Of a DNA stretch of 64,000 nt, positions 35,911 through 44,013 are shown piece by piece. Under the pieces are notes generated by a model. It saw only the letters and a list, made by a program, of their open reading frames with translations, searched no databases and was not told the origin of the DNA. This DNA is from Natrialba asiatica DSM 12278. GTDB lineage: Archaea; Halobacteriota; Halobacteria; Halobacteriales; Natrialbaceae. Position numbers and translations under genes: made by a program. Where the stretch lies: contig NZ_AOIO01000030.1 of NCBI RefSeq assembly GCF_000337555.1, forward strand, positions 221,955 to 285,954, in the 5' to 3' direction. Positions within the stretch are counted from its first letter, which is position 1. Each line of letters opens with the position of its first letter.

Positions 35911-36309
35911 ACCGAATGAGATTTCCGAAAACAATAAACACGGGAGGAATTGGGAGCGTGGCCGTCGACTCAGGGGTAGAACGTTTGCGAGTATTGGATC
36001 GAGAGCGTTCGAGTCCGTAGATGCGTGGTCTATCCGGTACGGAAGACGACACACGGGTGAACAGGGACGGAGCGTAATTCGCCCGCAATGATCACGGAAC
36101 ACGAATCACGGATTACGGATCACGGATTACGGATCACGAATCACGGATTACGGATCACGAATCACGGATTACAGATTACGGATTACAACTCACGAGTTCA
36201 CTGCGCCACCATCGGCTCGCCACTCGTGGCGGACGGATCGCCCGCCGTGGCTGCCGCCGACGGCGACGGACACCGTAGCTTCTTGGGGACTCCCGCCAGA
36301 GGGGGGCGT
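35911..36309. other. Intergenic region containing the 7-bp repeat array
   Basis: Besides the heptamer array (36092-36196) and the sulfatase-fold gene's promoter end, no gene is recognised. 36197-36309 is GC-rich and would be coding only if the reductase used a far-upstream start. Confidence 0.4.
36092..36196. repeat. Fifteen tandem copies of a 7-bp unit TYACGRA
   Basis: The sequence divides exactly into fifteen consecutive heptamers: TCACGGA, ACACGAA, then TCACGGA/TTACGGA/TCACGAA variants, ending TTACAAC, TCACGAG. Variation is mostly transitions at the second and sixth positions. The array sits in the 432-base gap between the sulfatase-fold gene and the riboflavin-pathway reductase. In one frame three units encode seven residues (ITNHGLR), and the frame runs into the reductase without a stop, but the reductase domain itself starts 114 bases later. 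Confidence 0.9.
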
Positions 36310-36984
36310 ATGCACGTCGTCGTCAACGCCGCCACGAGTGCGGACGGCAAACTCTCCTCGCGCCGGCGCGAACAGGTCGCCATCAGCGGCGAGGCGGATT
36401 TCGACCGCGTCGACCGACTCCGGGCCGACAGCGACGCCGTCGTCGTCGGCGTCGGCACCGTGCTCGCGGACGACCCCCACCTCACCGTCAAGGACGACGC
36501 CCTGCGCGAGCAGCGCCGCGACGCAGGCGAACCGGCGAACCCCGCCCGCGTCGTCGTCGACTCCACCGGTCGAACGCCGCTCGACGCCGCCGTCCTCGAC
36601 GATGCCGCGACGACGTACGTCTGCCTGACCGAATCCGCACCCGTCGAACAGCGGCTGGATCTCGCCGACCGCGCCGAACTCGTGACCGCGGGCGACGAAC
36701 GGGTCGACCTCCTGCGCGCCTTCGCCGCGCTCCAGAACCAGGGCCTCGAGCAGCTCATGGTCGAAGGCGGGGGCGAACTCATCTTCTCGCTGTTCGACGC
36801 CGGACTCGTCGACGAACTCTCCGTCTTCGTCGGTCCGACGATCATCGGCGGTCGGGACGCGCCGACGCTAGCCGACGGCGACGGCTTCGTTGCGGACTTT
36901 CCCGCACTCGAACTCGCGAACGTCGAGCGACTCGACGACGGGGTGCTGTTGACGTGGCGCGTCGCGGACGGAGCCGGAACGTAA
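36310..36984 (+). CDS. Diaminohydroxyphosphoribosyl-pyrimidine reductase (RibD C-domain/RIB7-like, riboflavin pathway)
   Basis: A 224-residue NADPH-dependent reductase expected to convert 2,5-diamino-6-ribosylamino-pyrimidinone 5'-phosphate to the ribitylamino form, an early step of archaeal riboflavin synthesis. Motifs: MHVVVNAATSADGKLSS at the start, AVVVGVGTVLADDPHLT (about 46-62) and LMVEGGGELIFSLFDAGLVD (about 152-171), all typical of the DHFR-like RibD reductase fold. ATG 36310 gives the standard N-terminus; an in-frame ATG at 36088 would add 74 residues including seven-residue repeats and is improbable. It converges on the nitronate-monooxygenase-like gene. Confidence 0.88.
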   Translation: MHVVVNAATSADGKLSSRRREQVAISGEADFDRVDRLRADSDAVVVGVGTVLADDPHLTVKDDALREQRRDAGEPANPARVVVDSTGRTPLDAAVLDDAATTYVCLTESAPVEQRLDLADRAELVTAGDERVDLLRAFAALQNQGLEQLMVEGGGELIFSLFDAGLVDELSVFVGPTIIGGRDAPTLADGDGFVADFPALELANVERLDDGVLLTWRVADGAGT

Positions 36985-37025
36985 GGTCGTCCGGCACCCG
37001 CGGCTCAAGATCGCCGGCGTGGCGC

Positions 37026-38030
37026 TCACTGAGTTCGGTCGAGCGCCGCGATCGTTTCGTCGGCGAGTTCACGCACGAGTTCAGCTGCGGGAAGAACGTC
37101 GCGCGTGATGCCTGCACTCTGGCCCGCATACAGCGGCAGTTGCTCAACCTCGCCGCGTAGCTCTGGAGTAGCAAGCGAATCTTCGTATCGGCGGACTGGC
37201 GTTCCGTCTCCGGTTTCCGCGACGGTATCGTTCGAGCCCGGACGGTCGGTTTCGGGTTCCCCTGCGGCTCGCCAGTTTGCGACGGTTTCGTTTTCGAGCA
37301 CTCGGTGTGGGGCGTTCGGCCATCCCTCGTCGTAGAGGGTGGCGTAGACGGTCTCGGTTTCGCTCGCGTCGAGCACTCGCTGCCGATAGAGCCGGTGAAC
37401 GCGGGCTTCTGGGGTCGCCAGGAACCGCGTACCGAGCCACGCACCGGCCGCGCCGAGCGTGAGCACGGCACCGATTCCGCGCCCGTCCGCGATGCCGCCG
37501 GCGGCGATAACCGGCGTGTCCGGCACGGCGTCGACCACGCGGGGAACCAGCGGGAGCGTCGCAACGTTGCTCTGGACGTGACCGCCGGCCTCCCAACCCT
37601 GTGCGACGATACTGTCGACGCCTGCGTCGACGGCGGCCATCGCTTCGTCGGCGCTTCCGACGGACTGCAGTACCGTCCCGCCGTGGTCGTGAATCCGCCC
37701 GACGTAGGGTGCGGCGTCGCCGAACGAGAAGGAGAAGACGTCGACTCCTTCCTCGAGACAGCACTGGATGTGCGTCTCGGTTGGAACCGTCTTCGCGTCC
37801 GGATCGACGACGATATTCACGCCGAAGACGCCGTCCGTTCGGCGGGCGGTTTCGGCGGCGACCTCGCGGGTCTGAGCTTCGTCCCGCCAGGTGATGGCTA
37901 GCATACCGAGGGCGCCGGCATCGGCGACGGCAGCAGCGAGTTCGGGACAGGTTGCACTGCCGATGGGCGCTTGCACGAGCGGCGCGTCGAGGTCGAGCAT
38001 TTCGGTGAGCGAGGTTTCAAGGCGCGACAT
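37026..38030 (-). CDS. Nitronate monooxygenase-like FMN enzyme
   Basis: A 334-residue TIM-barrel flavoprotein of the 2-nitropropane dioxygenase family. Motifs: PLVQAPIGSATCPELAAAV (about 17-35), VDSIVAQGWEAGGH with the catalytic His (about 146-151), PVIAAGGIADGRGI and LGAAGAWLGTRFLATPEA (phosphate-binding loop). Members oxidise alkyl nitronates or act as enoyl-type reductases; the true substrate is not predictable. ATG 38030 aligns with the barrel start. The frame remains open upstream but is antisense to the start of msrA, so the longer form is rejected. Confidence 0.85.
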   Translation of the reverse strand: MSRLETSLTEMLDLDAPLVQAPIGSATCPELAAAVADAGALGMLAITWRDEAQTREVAAETARRTDGVFGVNIVVDPDAKTVPTETHIQCCLEEGVDVFSFSFGDAAPYVGRIHDHGGTVLQSVGSADEAMAAVDAGVDSIVAQGWEAGGHVQSNVATLPLVPRVVDAVPDTPVIAAGGIADGRGIGAVLTLGAAGAWLGTRFLATPEARVHRLYRQRVLDASETETVYATLYDEGWPNAPHRVLENETVANWRAAGEPETDRPGSNDTVAETGDGTPVRRYEDSLATPELRGEVEQLPLYAGQSAGITRDVLPAAELVRELADETIAALDRTQ

Positions 38031-38202
38031 AGCCGAAGGGAAACGGTTCGTCCGGCCGCCGCTTGAATCTGGTGCTCCCTGCGTTCGTCCGGTTGTCGGT
38101 CGATCGCCGGCCGATCGCATTTGTCCGGCCGTCGCCGTCCGGTCATCGCCGTCCGCGTCCGCTCCCGTCACATCTATCCTCCCGCAGCACCTACGAGCGG
38201 GT

Positions 38203-38736
38203 ATGGAACGAGCTACGTTCGGCGGCGGCTGTTTCTGGTGCGTCGAAGCGGCACTCGAAGCGCTCGACGGCGTCGACTCGGTCACCTCCGGCTACGCGGG
38301 CGGCCACACCGAGAACCCGACCTACGAGGAGGTCTGTTCCGGACGCACCGGCCACGCGGAGGTCGTCCAGGTCGAATACGATCCGGCCGACGTCGCCTAC
38401 GAGGACCTGCTCGAGGTCTTCTTTACGATCCACGACCCGACGACGAAAGACCGCGAAGGTCCAGACGTAGGCTCGCAGTACCGCTCGGCGATCTACGCCC
38501 ACGACGACGAGCAACTCGAGACGGCCGCGGCCTTCGCGGCTGAACTCGAGAGCGAAGGGCTCTACGAGGGGATCGTCACCGAAATCGACCCGCTCGAGAC
38601 CTTCTACGAGGCCGAGGAGTACCACCAGAATTACTTCGAGAAGAACCCCAACGACGCCTACTGCTCGATGCACGCGGCACCGAAAGTCGAGAAAGTCCGC
38701 GAGAAGTTCGGCCCCGACGCGACCGCGGAACACTGA
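38203..38736 (+). CDS. msrA: Peptide methionine-S-sulfoxide reductase MsrA
   Basis: A 177-residue repair enzyme that reduces the S form of methionine sulfoxide in proteins. The catalytic site is at the N-terminus, ATFGGGCFWCVEA (Cys about 10), with SGYAGG, YRSAIY and YHQNYFEKNP downstream. A Cys near the end (DAYCSMHAAPK) could be the resolving cysteine. Length is normal. It is divergent from the nitronate-monooxygenase-like gene, and 100 bases before a CBS-domain gene on the same strand. ATG 38203 gives the family-standard start. Confidence 0.95.
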   Translation: MERATFGGGCFWCVEAALEALDGVDSVTSGYAGGHTENPTYEEVCSGRTGHAEVVQVEYDPADVAYEDLLEVFFTIHDPTTKDREGPDVGSQYRSAIYAHDDEQLETAAAFAAELESEGLYEGIVTEIDPLETFYEAEEYHQNYFEKNPNDAYCSMHAAPKVEKVREKFGPDATAEH

Positions 38737-38836
38737 TTTTTCGACGGAGTCGAACCGGCGGCTCGCAGTCGACCGCGGTGCGCTCATTCGAAGGCTTCGA
38801 TTTGAATACCGGGTCCGTGGTGAAATTCGGCGAACA

Positions 38837-39274
38837 ATGCCTGTTGGAAGCCTCGGTCCGGACGACGTTATCACGGCGAATCGAGACACTGAACTCGGCG
38901 AAATAGCGCGGCTGCTCGCGGAGGAAAACGTCGGCGCGATCGTCGTTACCGACGATAGCGGCACCGAACCCGTTGGAATCGTCACCGACCGCGACGCGGC
39001 GCTCGCGATATACGACCACGACGGCGAGGATGTCGCGTCCGCGACGGTCGACGAGGCGATGACGGCCGATCCGGCGACGATCCGCGAGGACGCGGAGTCG
39101 ATCGAAATCTCGAGGGCGATCGACGAACACGGGGCTCGTCGGTTCCCGGTCGTCGACGACGCCGGCGAACTGACCGGAATCGTCACGCTCGACGATCTCG
39201 TCGCGACGATCGGCGAACAGCTCGACAACGTCGCCGAGACGATCGAACAGCAGTCGCCGGAGTACAGTCCGTAA
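38837..39274 (+). CDS. Two-CBS-domain protein
   Basis: A 145-residue protein made of one pair of CBS domains (Bateman module), which bind adenine nucleotides or SAM and report energy state. First repeat about 5-65 (LAEENVGAIVVTDDSG, PVGIVTDRDAAL), second about 72-130 (IDEHGARRFPVVDDAGELTGIVTLDDL). No attached catalytic or DNA-binding domain, so it probably acts in trans on a partner. It lies between msrA and the GlpA-like gene on the same strand, which may or may not be relevant. Start ATG 38837 is the only sensible one. Confidence 0.9.
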   Translation: MPVGSLGPDDVITANRDTELGEIARLLAEENVGAIVVTDDSGTEPVGIVTDRDAALAIYDHDGEDVASATVDEAMTADPATIREDAESIEISRAIDEHGARRFPVVDDAGELTGIVTLDDLVATIGEQLDNVAETIEQQSPEYSP

Positions 39275-39356
39275 CGCCGCTCGATCCGCAACCGTCGTTT
39301 CCAGCGGGATCCCCCGGCAGTGAAACATACGTCCCGCTGGAGCACCTGGCTCGAGT

Positions 39357-40577
39357 ATGACCCGCTCGACTTCGGTTCTCGTCATCGGCGGCGGCGCAAC
39401 CGGTACCGGAATCGCCCGCGACCTCGCGCTCCGCGGCGTCGACGTAACGCTCGCCGAACGGGGCGGCCTCTCGGCGGGCGCATCCGGGCGCTCGCACGGC
39501 CTGCTCCACAGCGGCGCTCGCTACGCCGAATCCGACGCGACGGGCGCGCGCGAATGCATCGAAGAAAATCGCATCCTGCGAGATATCGCCGGCGAGTGTA
39601 TTCGGGAGACGCGCGGGCTCTTCGTCCAACTGCCCGACGATGACCCGACCTACTTCGACGCGAAGCGCAAGGCCTGCGAGGACCTCGATATCCCCGTCGA
39701 TATCATCGACGGTGAATCCGCACGGGACGCCGTTCCGGATCTCTCGGCCGACGTCGAACGGGCGATGTGGGTCCCCGACGCTGTCGTCCTTCCCTCCCGG
39801 CTCGTCGCGGCGAACGCCGCCGATGCGCGCGACCACGGCGGCGACATCCTGACCCACGCGCCGGTGAACTCGATGACCGTCGAGGACGGTCGAATCACCG
39901 GCGTCTCTCTCGGCGGCGAGTTCAGCGAGAGGATCGAGCCGACGATCGTGGTGAACGCGGCCGGCGCTCATGCGGGGGCAGTCGCCGAACTGGCGGGCGT
40001 CGCGGTCGAAATGCGACCGACGCGGGGCGTGATGGTTGCGGTCGAACACGGCGGGCTCGGTCCGGTACTCAACCGCTGTCGAGAACCCACGGACGGGGAT
40101 ATCGTCGTTCCCCACGAGGACGAGGTCGTTCTCGGAACGACGAGCGTCCCGGTATCGGATCCCGACGAGTTCACGCGCGAGGACCGGGAGATCGAACAGA
40201 CGATCCGGGAGTGTGCGACCATGCTGCCGGCGGTCGCCGACGCGCCGCAGCTCCGGACCTGGTGGGGGGTTCGCCCGCTGTACGAGCCCGACGAGGCGGC
40301 CCGCGGGGGCCGCGGGATTTCGCGCGGGTTCTTCCGGCTCGAGCACGCGGACGATGGCGTCGAGAATTTCGTCAGTATCGTCGGCGGCAAGTTGACGACG
40401 TACCGGCGGATGGCCGAATCCGTTGCCGATCTGGTCTGCGAGCGACTCGGCGTCGACGAGACGAGTTCGACCGCAGAACGCGAGTTACCGGGCGCGTCGA
40501 AGCCGGCTGAACTCGACGCGTTCGTTCGGGAGTTCGACGGGCAGGGGCCGACGGATACGGATCTCGTCGGGCGATAG
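39357..40577 (+). CDS. GlpA-like FAD-dependent glycerol-3-phosphate dehydrogenase, short form
   Basis: A 406-residue FAD enzyme. The dinucleotide-binding motif is VLVIGGGATGTGIARDLALRG (8-27), followed by GASGRSHGLLHSGARYA (typical of GlpA/GlpD), a central substrate domain, and near the end FVSIVGGKLTTYRRMAESVAD (second FAD contact). Residues after about 385 are a short acidic tail. Full GlpA proteins of E. coli and haloarchaea exceed 540 residues and carry a C-terminal BFD-like Fe-S domain; that domain is absent here. No glpB, glpC or glpK is adjacent. Role in glycerol-3-phosphate oxidation is therefore likely by fold but not certain. Confidence 0.82.
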   Translation: MTRSTSVLVIGGGATGTGIARDLALRGVDVTLAERGGLSAGASGRSHGLLHSGARYAESDATGARECIEENRILRDIAGECIRETRGLFVQLPDDDPTYFDAKRKACEDLDIPVDIIDGESARDAVPDLSADVERAMWVPDAVVLPSRLVAANAADARDHGGDILTHAPVNSMTVEDGRITGVSLGGEFSERIEPTIVVNAAGAHAGAVAELAGVAVEMRPTRGVMVAVEHGGLGPVLNRCREPTDGDIVVPHEDEVVLGTTSVPVSDPDEFTREDREIEQTIRECATMLPAVADAPQLRTWWGVRPLYEPDEAARGGRGISRGFFRLEHADDGVENFVSIVGGKLTTYRRMAESVADLVCERLGVDETSSTAERELPGASKPAELDAFVREFDGQGPTDTDLVGR

Positions 40578-40603
40578 GCTGCCGTACCGTCTGCAGGAGG
40601 CAG

Positions 40604-40993
40604 TTACCGGTCTCGAAGCCACGCCTCGGCGTCGTCTCGGTTGTCGAAGATCCGCGAGGTCGTGTTCTCCCCGACTTCCGTGACCATGTCGTCGACGGAC
40701 ATGTTGGCGACGACGCTCTCGGGTTGGACAATCGCCATGTTCCGCAAAGGCGAATCGAACGCGCGTGGATGCCACTCATCTTGGGTCCACTCGCGGTCCT
40801 CCGGGGTGACCGTTCCCATTTCTCGGAGGTCGGCGAGCCAGTTCCGGGCGTTCTTCTGGATCACGAGGCCGAGTCCTTCGTCGAGGCCCTCGCGGTAGGT
40901 ATCGCCCTTCGCGAAGTCCTGCCAGTTCATGACGACCGCATCGAGCGTTCGATCCCATTCGACGGTCAGCGAATCCGATTCGTAGTGCGCCAT
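40604..40993 (-). CDS. Possible STAS/SpoIIAA-like protein
   Basis: A 129-residue soluble protein. It starts MAHYESDSLTVEWDRTLDAV and contains NWLADLREMGTVTPEDREW and a WLADLRE-type strand-helix followed by MAIVQPESVVANMSVDDMV, a pattern I associate with small SpoIIAA-like (STAS/CRAL-TRIO) proteins found alone in bacteria and haloarchaea. The assignment is tentative. It has no operon partner: it converges on the GlpA-like gene and is divergent from the SDR gene at 41160. Confidence 0.6.
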   Translation of the reverse strand: MAHYESDSLTVEWDRTLDAVVMNWQDFAKGDTYREGLDEGLGLVIQKNARNWLADLREMGTVTPEDREWTQDEWHPRAFDSPLRNMAIVQPESVVANMSVDDMVTEVGENTTSRIFDNRDDAEAWLRDR

Positions 40994-41159
40994 TACAGTA
41001 GTGGAGACATATATGATTTATAAAGATTTTCGCCACCTCTCCAATAGAAAACAGAACTATCGATCATACACATTTACGTGTGAAGCATTCTCTCCCGAGA
41101 TTTGACTGAATGACAGGTGCCCAAAATAGATATCCCTCGGCGGGCCGATAGAATGACTA

Positions 41160-41918
41160 ATGAGACTAGTCGAAGATCAGGTGGCAGTTATCACCGGAGC
41201 GGGTTCCGGAATCGGGCGCACGACCGCAAAGACGTTCGCCGATCAAGGTGCATCCGTCGTCGTCGCCGACGTAGATACTGACGGCGGGGAGGCGACCGTT
41301 GACGCGATCACCGACGACGGCGGCGAGGCGACGTTCGTTCACGCGGACGTTTCCGATTCTGCGGACGCCGAGGGGATGATCGAAACCGCCGTCAGCGAGT
41401 TCGGCGGGATCGACGTGCTCTTTAACAACGCGGCGATCGAGGGGCCCGTGTCGCGACTCGACGAGTACGACAACGACGCCTTCGAGCAGGTCATCGACGT
41501 GAACCTGAAAGGCGTCTGGTACGGAATGAAGTACGGCATCGAGGCGATGCTGGCCGACGACGGCGGCTCGATCATCAGCGCCTCCTCTATCGGCGGCGAG
41601 GTCGCCGTGCCCCAGTACAGCGGCTACGGCGCGGCCAAGGCGGCCGTCAGTCAACTCACGAAGTACGCGGCGATCGAGTACGCCGAAGAGGGAATCCGGG
41701 CGAACGCGATCGCACCGGGAATCGTCCGCACGGAGATGATCGAACGGACGATCGACGAGCACCCGGAGATGGAAGCCCAGTTCGAGGAAACCGAGCCGAT
41801 GCCCGGCCTCGCGGACCCGGAAGAGATCGCAAACGCCGTGCTCTTCCTCGGCTCCGACCTCTCCTCGCGCGTGACCGGCGTCACGCTCCCCGTCGAAGGC
41901 GGCTACCTCGCACAATAA
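41160..41918 (+). CDS. SDR-family oxidoreductase
   Basis: A 252-residue classical short-chain dehydrogenase. NAD(P) site AVITGAGSGIGRTTAK (about 9-24), an Asp at the end of strand 2 (VVADVDTDGG), which favours NAD, NNAAIEG, catalytic Ser in ISASSIGG and YxxxK in YSGYGAAKAAV. C-terminal PGIVRTEM and GVTLPVEGGYLAQ complete the fold. Substrate unknown; a 3-oxoacyl or sugar alcohol role is common. It stands alone between an unknown small gene and a winged-helix regulator. ATG 41160 gives the standard length. Confidence 0.9.
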   Translation: MRLVEDQVAVITGAGSGIGRTTAKTFADQGASVVVADVDTDGGEATVDAITDDGGEATFVHADVSDSADAEGMIETAVSEFGGIDVLFNNAAIEGPVSRLDEYDNDAFEQVIDVNLKGVWYGMKYGIEAMLADDGGSIISASSIGGEVAVPQYSGYGAAKAAVSQLTKYAAIEYAEEGIRANAIAPGIVRTEMIERTIDEHPEMEAQFEETEPMPGLADPEEIANAVLFLGSDLSSRVTGVTLPVEGGYLAQ

Positions 41919-41976
41919 GCCGGCCGCACCGGTTCGTCGCTACGTTTCGTCGCTGCAAGTCGGTCGTTCTCGATCC

Positions 41977-42336
41977 TCACTGCTGGCGCAGCCGTTCCCG
42001 TAACTCGAGCGACTGCGTCGCTGCCCGGCCGAGATCGACGCTGAACTCGTGGTCGTCGTCGAGTTCGATATCGATCCGGTCGAAGGTGGCGACGTAGCGG
42101 GTGCTGTCGTGGCGACCGCGGTGGCGTTCGGTCGTCTCGGCGATGAGTGCCGCGTCGCGGAGGCGGTCGAGTTTGCGGTAGGCGGTCGACAGCGGAAGGT
42201 CGGTTTCGTCGGCGATTTCGCGGGCGGTCTGTGGGGTTTCGAGAAGGGCTATAATGGCTCGACAGCCGGGATCGTCGAGGGCATCGATGATCGCCGCGAG
42301 CGGCGGCGTTTCACCGTTCGGGCAGTCGAGAGACAT
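41977..42336 (-). CDS. Winged-helix transcription regulator (ArsR/HTH_20-like)
   Basis: A 119-residue DNA-binding protein. The winged helix occupies residues about 10-85: IIDALDDPGCRAIIALLETP, then TAREIADETDLPLSTAYRKL (recognition helix) and LDRLRDAALIAET leading to the wing. The remainder is acidic. Similar regulators in haloarchaea control neighbouring genes. It is divergent from the cobalamin adenosyltransferase gene at 42434, so that gene or the cobalamin cluster is a candidate target; this is inference. ATG 42336 is chosen as the first start of the domain. Confidence 0.82.
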   Translation of the reverse strand: MSLDCPNGETPPLAAIIDALDDPGCRAIIALLETPQTAREIADETDLPLSTAYRKLDRLRDAALIAETTERHRGRHDSTRYVATFDRIDIELDDDHEFSVDLGRAATQSLELRERLRQQ

Positions 42337-42433
42337 CGAAACTGCGTACGGATCGAGGACTCAAGACGGTTGTGTCGGATCCGGGCGGTGCGACAGGAAT
42401 AGCTACATGTACGATCGGGTCGACGGCTGGGAT

Positions 42434-43159
42434 ATGAGCGAGGATCGGACGTCGGAGACGACAGATTCCCCGGAATCGGTTGCATCGTCTGAGACCGTCG
42501 TCGAGAACACGCCAGGACAGGGCCGAACGCCGGAGGCCGAGCGGATCGAGCCGGCAGCGCCGGCGGAGTTCGGCCTCGTGCAGGTCTGGTGGGGTGACGG
42601 CAAGGGAAAGACGACGGCGACGCTCGGGATGGGGATGCGGGCCGCGGGTCACGGCTACCGCGTACACGTCCTGCAGTTCATGAAAGGCGGGGCATCGAGC
42701 GTCGAGGCCGTCCGCGGCGAGTACAACGCGATCGATGCACTACCGGGAATGAGTTACGAGAACCTCGGCCACTACGGCTGGCACGGCATGGCAGACGGCA
42801 GCGACGAAGCACAGCACGAGGCCGAAGCGCAGGCGGGCCTCGAACGCGCCCGCGAGGTCCTCACCGCGGCGAGCGAGGCCGATCTCGGCGCGCCGCTCGA
42901 CCTCGACGGCGATCCCGAGGACGGCGTCCACATGCTCGTCCTCGACGAAGTGCTCTACGCCGTCGAGCGCGACCTGTTCTCCGCGGACGACGTGCGCGAC
43001 CTGCTCGATGCGAAGCCGGCCGATCTCGAACTCGTACTCTCCGGCGGGCACGACGAGCCGACGTATCTCGAGGAGCGCGCGGATCTGATCACGAACGTCC
43101 GAAAGGAGAAACATCCGATCGAAACCGGCCAGCGGGCGCGTCGCGGAACGGAATTCTGA
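42434..43159 (+). CDS. cobA: ATP:corrinoid adenosyltransferase (CobA/BtuR-type)
   Basis: A 241-residue enzyme that attaches the adenosyl group to cob(I)alamin or cob(I)yrinic acid diamide. The family P-loop is WWGDGKGKTTATLGMGMRAA (about 53-72), followed by VHVLQFMKGG, MLVLDEVLYAVE (Walker-B-like) and LSGGHDEPTYLEERADLITNV (C-terminal signature). Residues 1-45 are a disordered Ser/Glu/Thr leader. ATG 42407 is a possible alternative start, nine codons earlier. A cobyric acid synthase gene lies 2.7 kb downstream on the same strand, so this is part of cobalamin metabolism here. Confidence 0.92.
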   Translation: MSEDRTSETTDSPESVASSETVVENTPGQGRTPEAERIEPAAPAEFGLVQVWWGDGKGKTTATLGMGMRAAGHGYRVHVLQFMKGGASSVEAVRGEYNAIDALPGMSYENLGHYGWHGMADGSDEAQHEAEAQAGLERAREVLTAASEADLGAPLDLDGDPEDGVHMLVLDEVLYAVERDLFSADDVRDLLDAKPADLELVLSGGHDEPTYLEERADLITNVRKEKHPIETGQRARRGTEF

Positions 43160-43188
43160 TCCTGATTTTGACCGCTCCGCCGTTCTCA

Positions 43189-43208
43189 CCGCCCGCGGTG
43201 GCGGGCGG
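43189..43208 (+). terminator. 8-bp GC hairpin after cobA
   Basis: CCGCCCGC (43189-43196), loop GGTG, GCGGGCGG (43201-43208): a perfect stem 30 nt after the cobA stop and just upstream of the next gene's TATA-like box. It could end the cobA transcript. Confidence 0.45.
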
Positions 43209-43220
43209 GTGCCAGCACAG

Positions 43221-43229
43221 TTATTACCA
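43221..43229 (+). promoter_or_regulatory. TATA-like box of the ABC exporter
   Basis: TTATTACCA is centred about 30 nt before ATG 43255 and supports that start over the in-frame ATG five codons upstream (43240). Confidence 0.45.
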
Positions 43230-43254
43230 GCCACTGTGAATGCCCGTTCAACTG

Positions 43255-44013
43255 ATGGGTATCCTTCGAGTCGATGAGTTGCGCCAGTCGTACGGAGCCG
43301 TCCGGGCGGTCGACGGAATGTCTTTCGACGTCGAACGCGGAGAGTTGTTCGGCTTTCTCGGACCGAACGGTGCCGGCAAGACGACGACGATTCGGTCGCT
43401 GACCGGCCAAATCGTCCCCGATGGGGGAACGATCAGCGTGCTGGGAACGGACCCAACGACGACCCCGCTCGAGACGAGACGGCGGGTCGGCATCCTGCCG
43501 GAACAGGCCTCGCCGCCGAGTTTTCTCACGCCGCGAGAGTACCTCGAGTTCGTCGGCGACGTGCGCGATTTAGACGAGACCACTGTCGCGGCGGGTATCG
43601 AGCGCTGGGCGGAACGACTCGGCTTTGCGAGCAAACTCGAGACGCTGCACACGGACCTCTCGCGGGGCCAGCAACAGAAGGTGATGATCGCGCAGGCGTT
43701 CATCCACGAACCCGACGTGGTGTTGATCGACGAGCCGCTTGCGAACCTGGACCCGCTCGTCCAGGAGCAGGTCAAGCAGTTCCTGACCGCGTACGCGGCC
43801 GACGATAACGCCGTCTTCGTTTCGACGCACAACATCGACGTTGCGGCCGACATCTGCACGCGGGTCGGCATCGTCGCGGACGGCCGGATCGTCACCGAGC
43901 GGTCGCTCGCCAACGAAACCGGTGACACACTGCTCGAGACCTTCCTCGAGCACGTCGACGACGCGGACGCTCGCGACATGCCGGCGCTCGAACGGACCGA
44001 AATCGAAGCATGA
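43255..44013 (+). CDS. ABC exporter ATP-binding protein
   Basis: A 252-residue ATPase of the NatA/CcmA-like type. Walker A GPNGAGKTTTIRSL, signature LSRGQQQKVMIAQAF (SRGQQ variant of LSGGQ), Walker B VVLIDEPLANLDP and VFVSTHNIDVA (switch His). The stop overlaps the next gene's ATG by 4 bases, so it pairs with the polytopic protein that follows. The substrate is unknown. It lies between two cobalamin genes, but exporters of this class also handle lipids, antibiotics or ions, so no link can be claimed. Confidence 0.9.
   Translation: MGILRVDELRQSYGAVRAVDGMSFDVERGELFGFLGPNGAGKTTTIRSLTGQIVPDGGTISVLGTDPTTTPLETRRRVGILPEQASPPSFLTPREYLEFVGDVRDLDETTVAAGIERWAERLGFASKLETLHTDLSRGQQQKVMIAQAFIHEPDVVLIDEPLANLDPLVQEQVKQFLTAYAADDNAVFVSTHNIDVAADICTRVGIVADGRIVTERSLANETGDTLLETFLEHVDDADARDMPALERTEIEA

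Noticed and set aside
36092-36196. Possible CRISPR-like array
   Set aside because: The units are 7 bp and adjacent, with no spacers and no cas genes nearby; it is a simple tandem repeat.
36088-36309. N-terminal extension of the riboflavin-pathway reductase through the heptamer repeat
   Set aside because: The frame is open, but the 74 extra residues include repeat translation and Ala/Gly filler absent from the family, and the standard domain begins exactly at ATG 36310.
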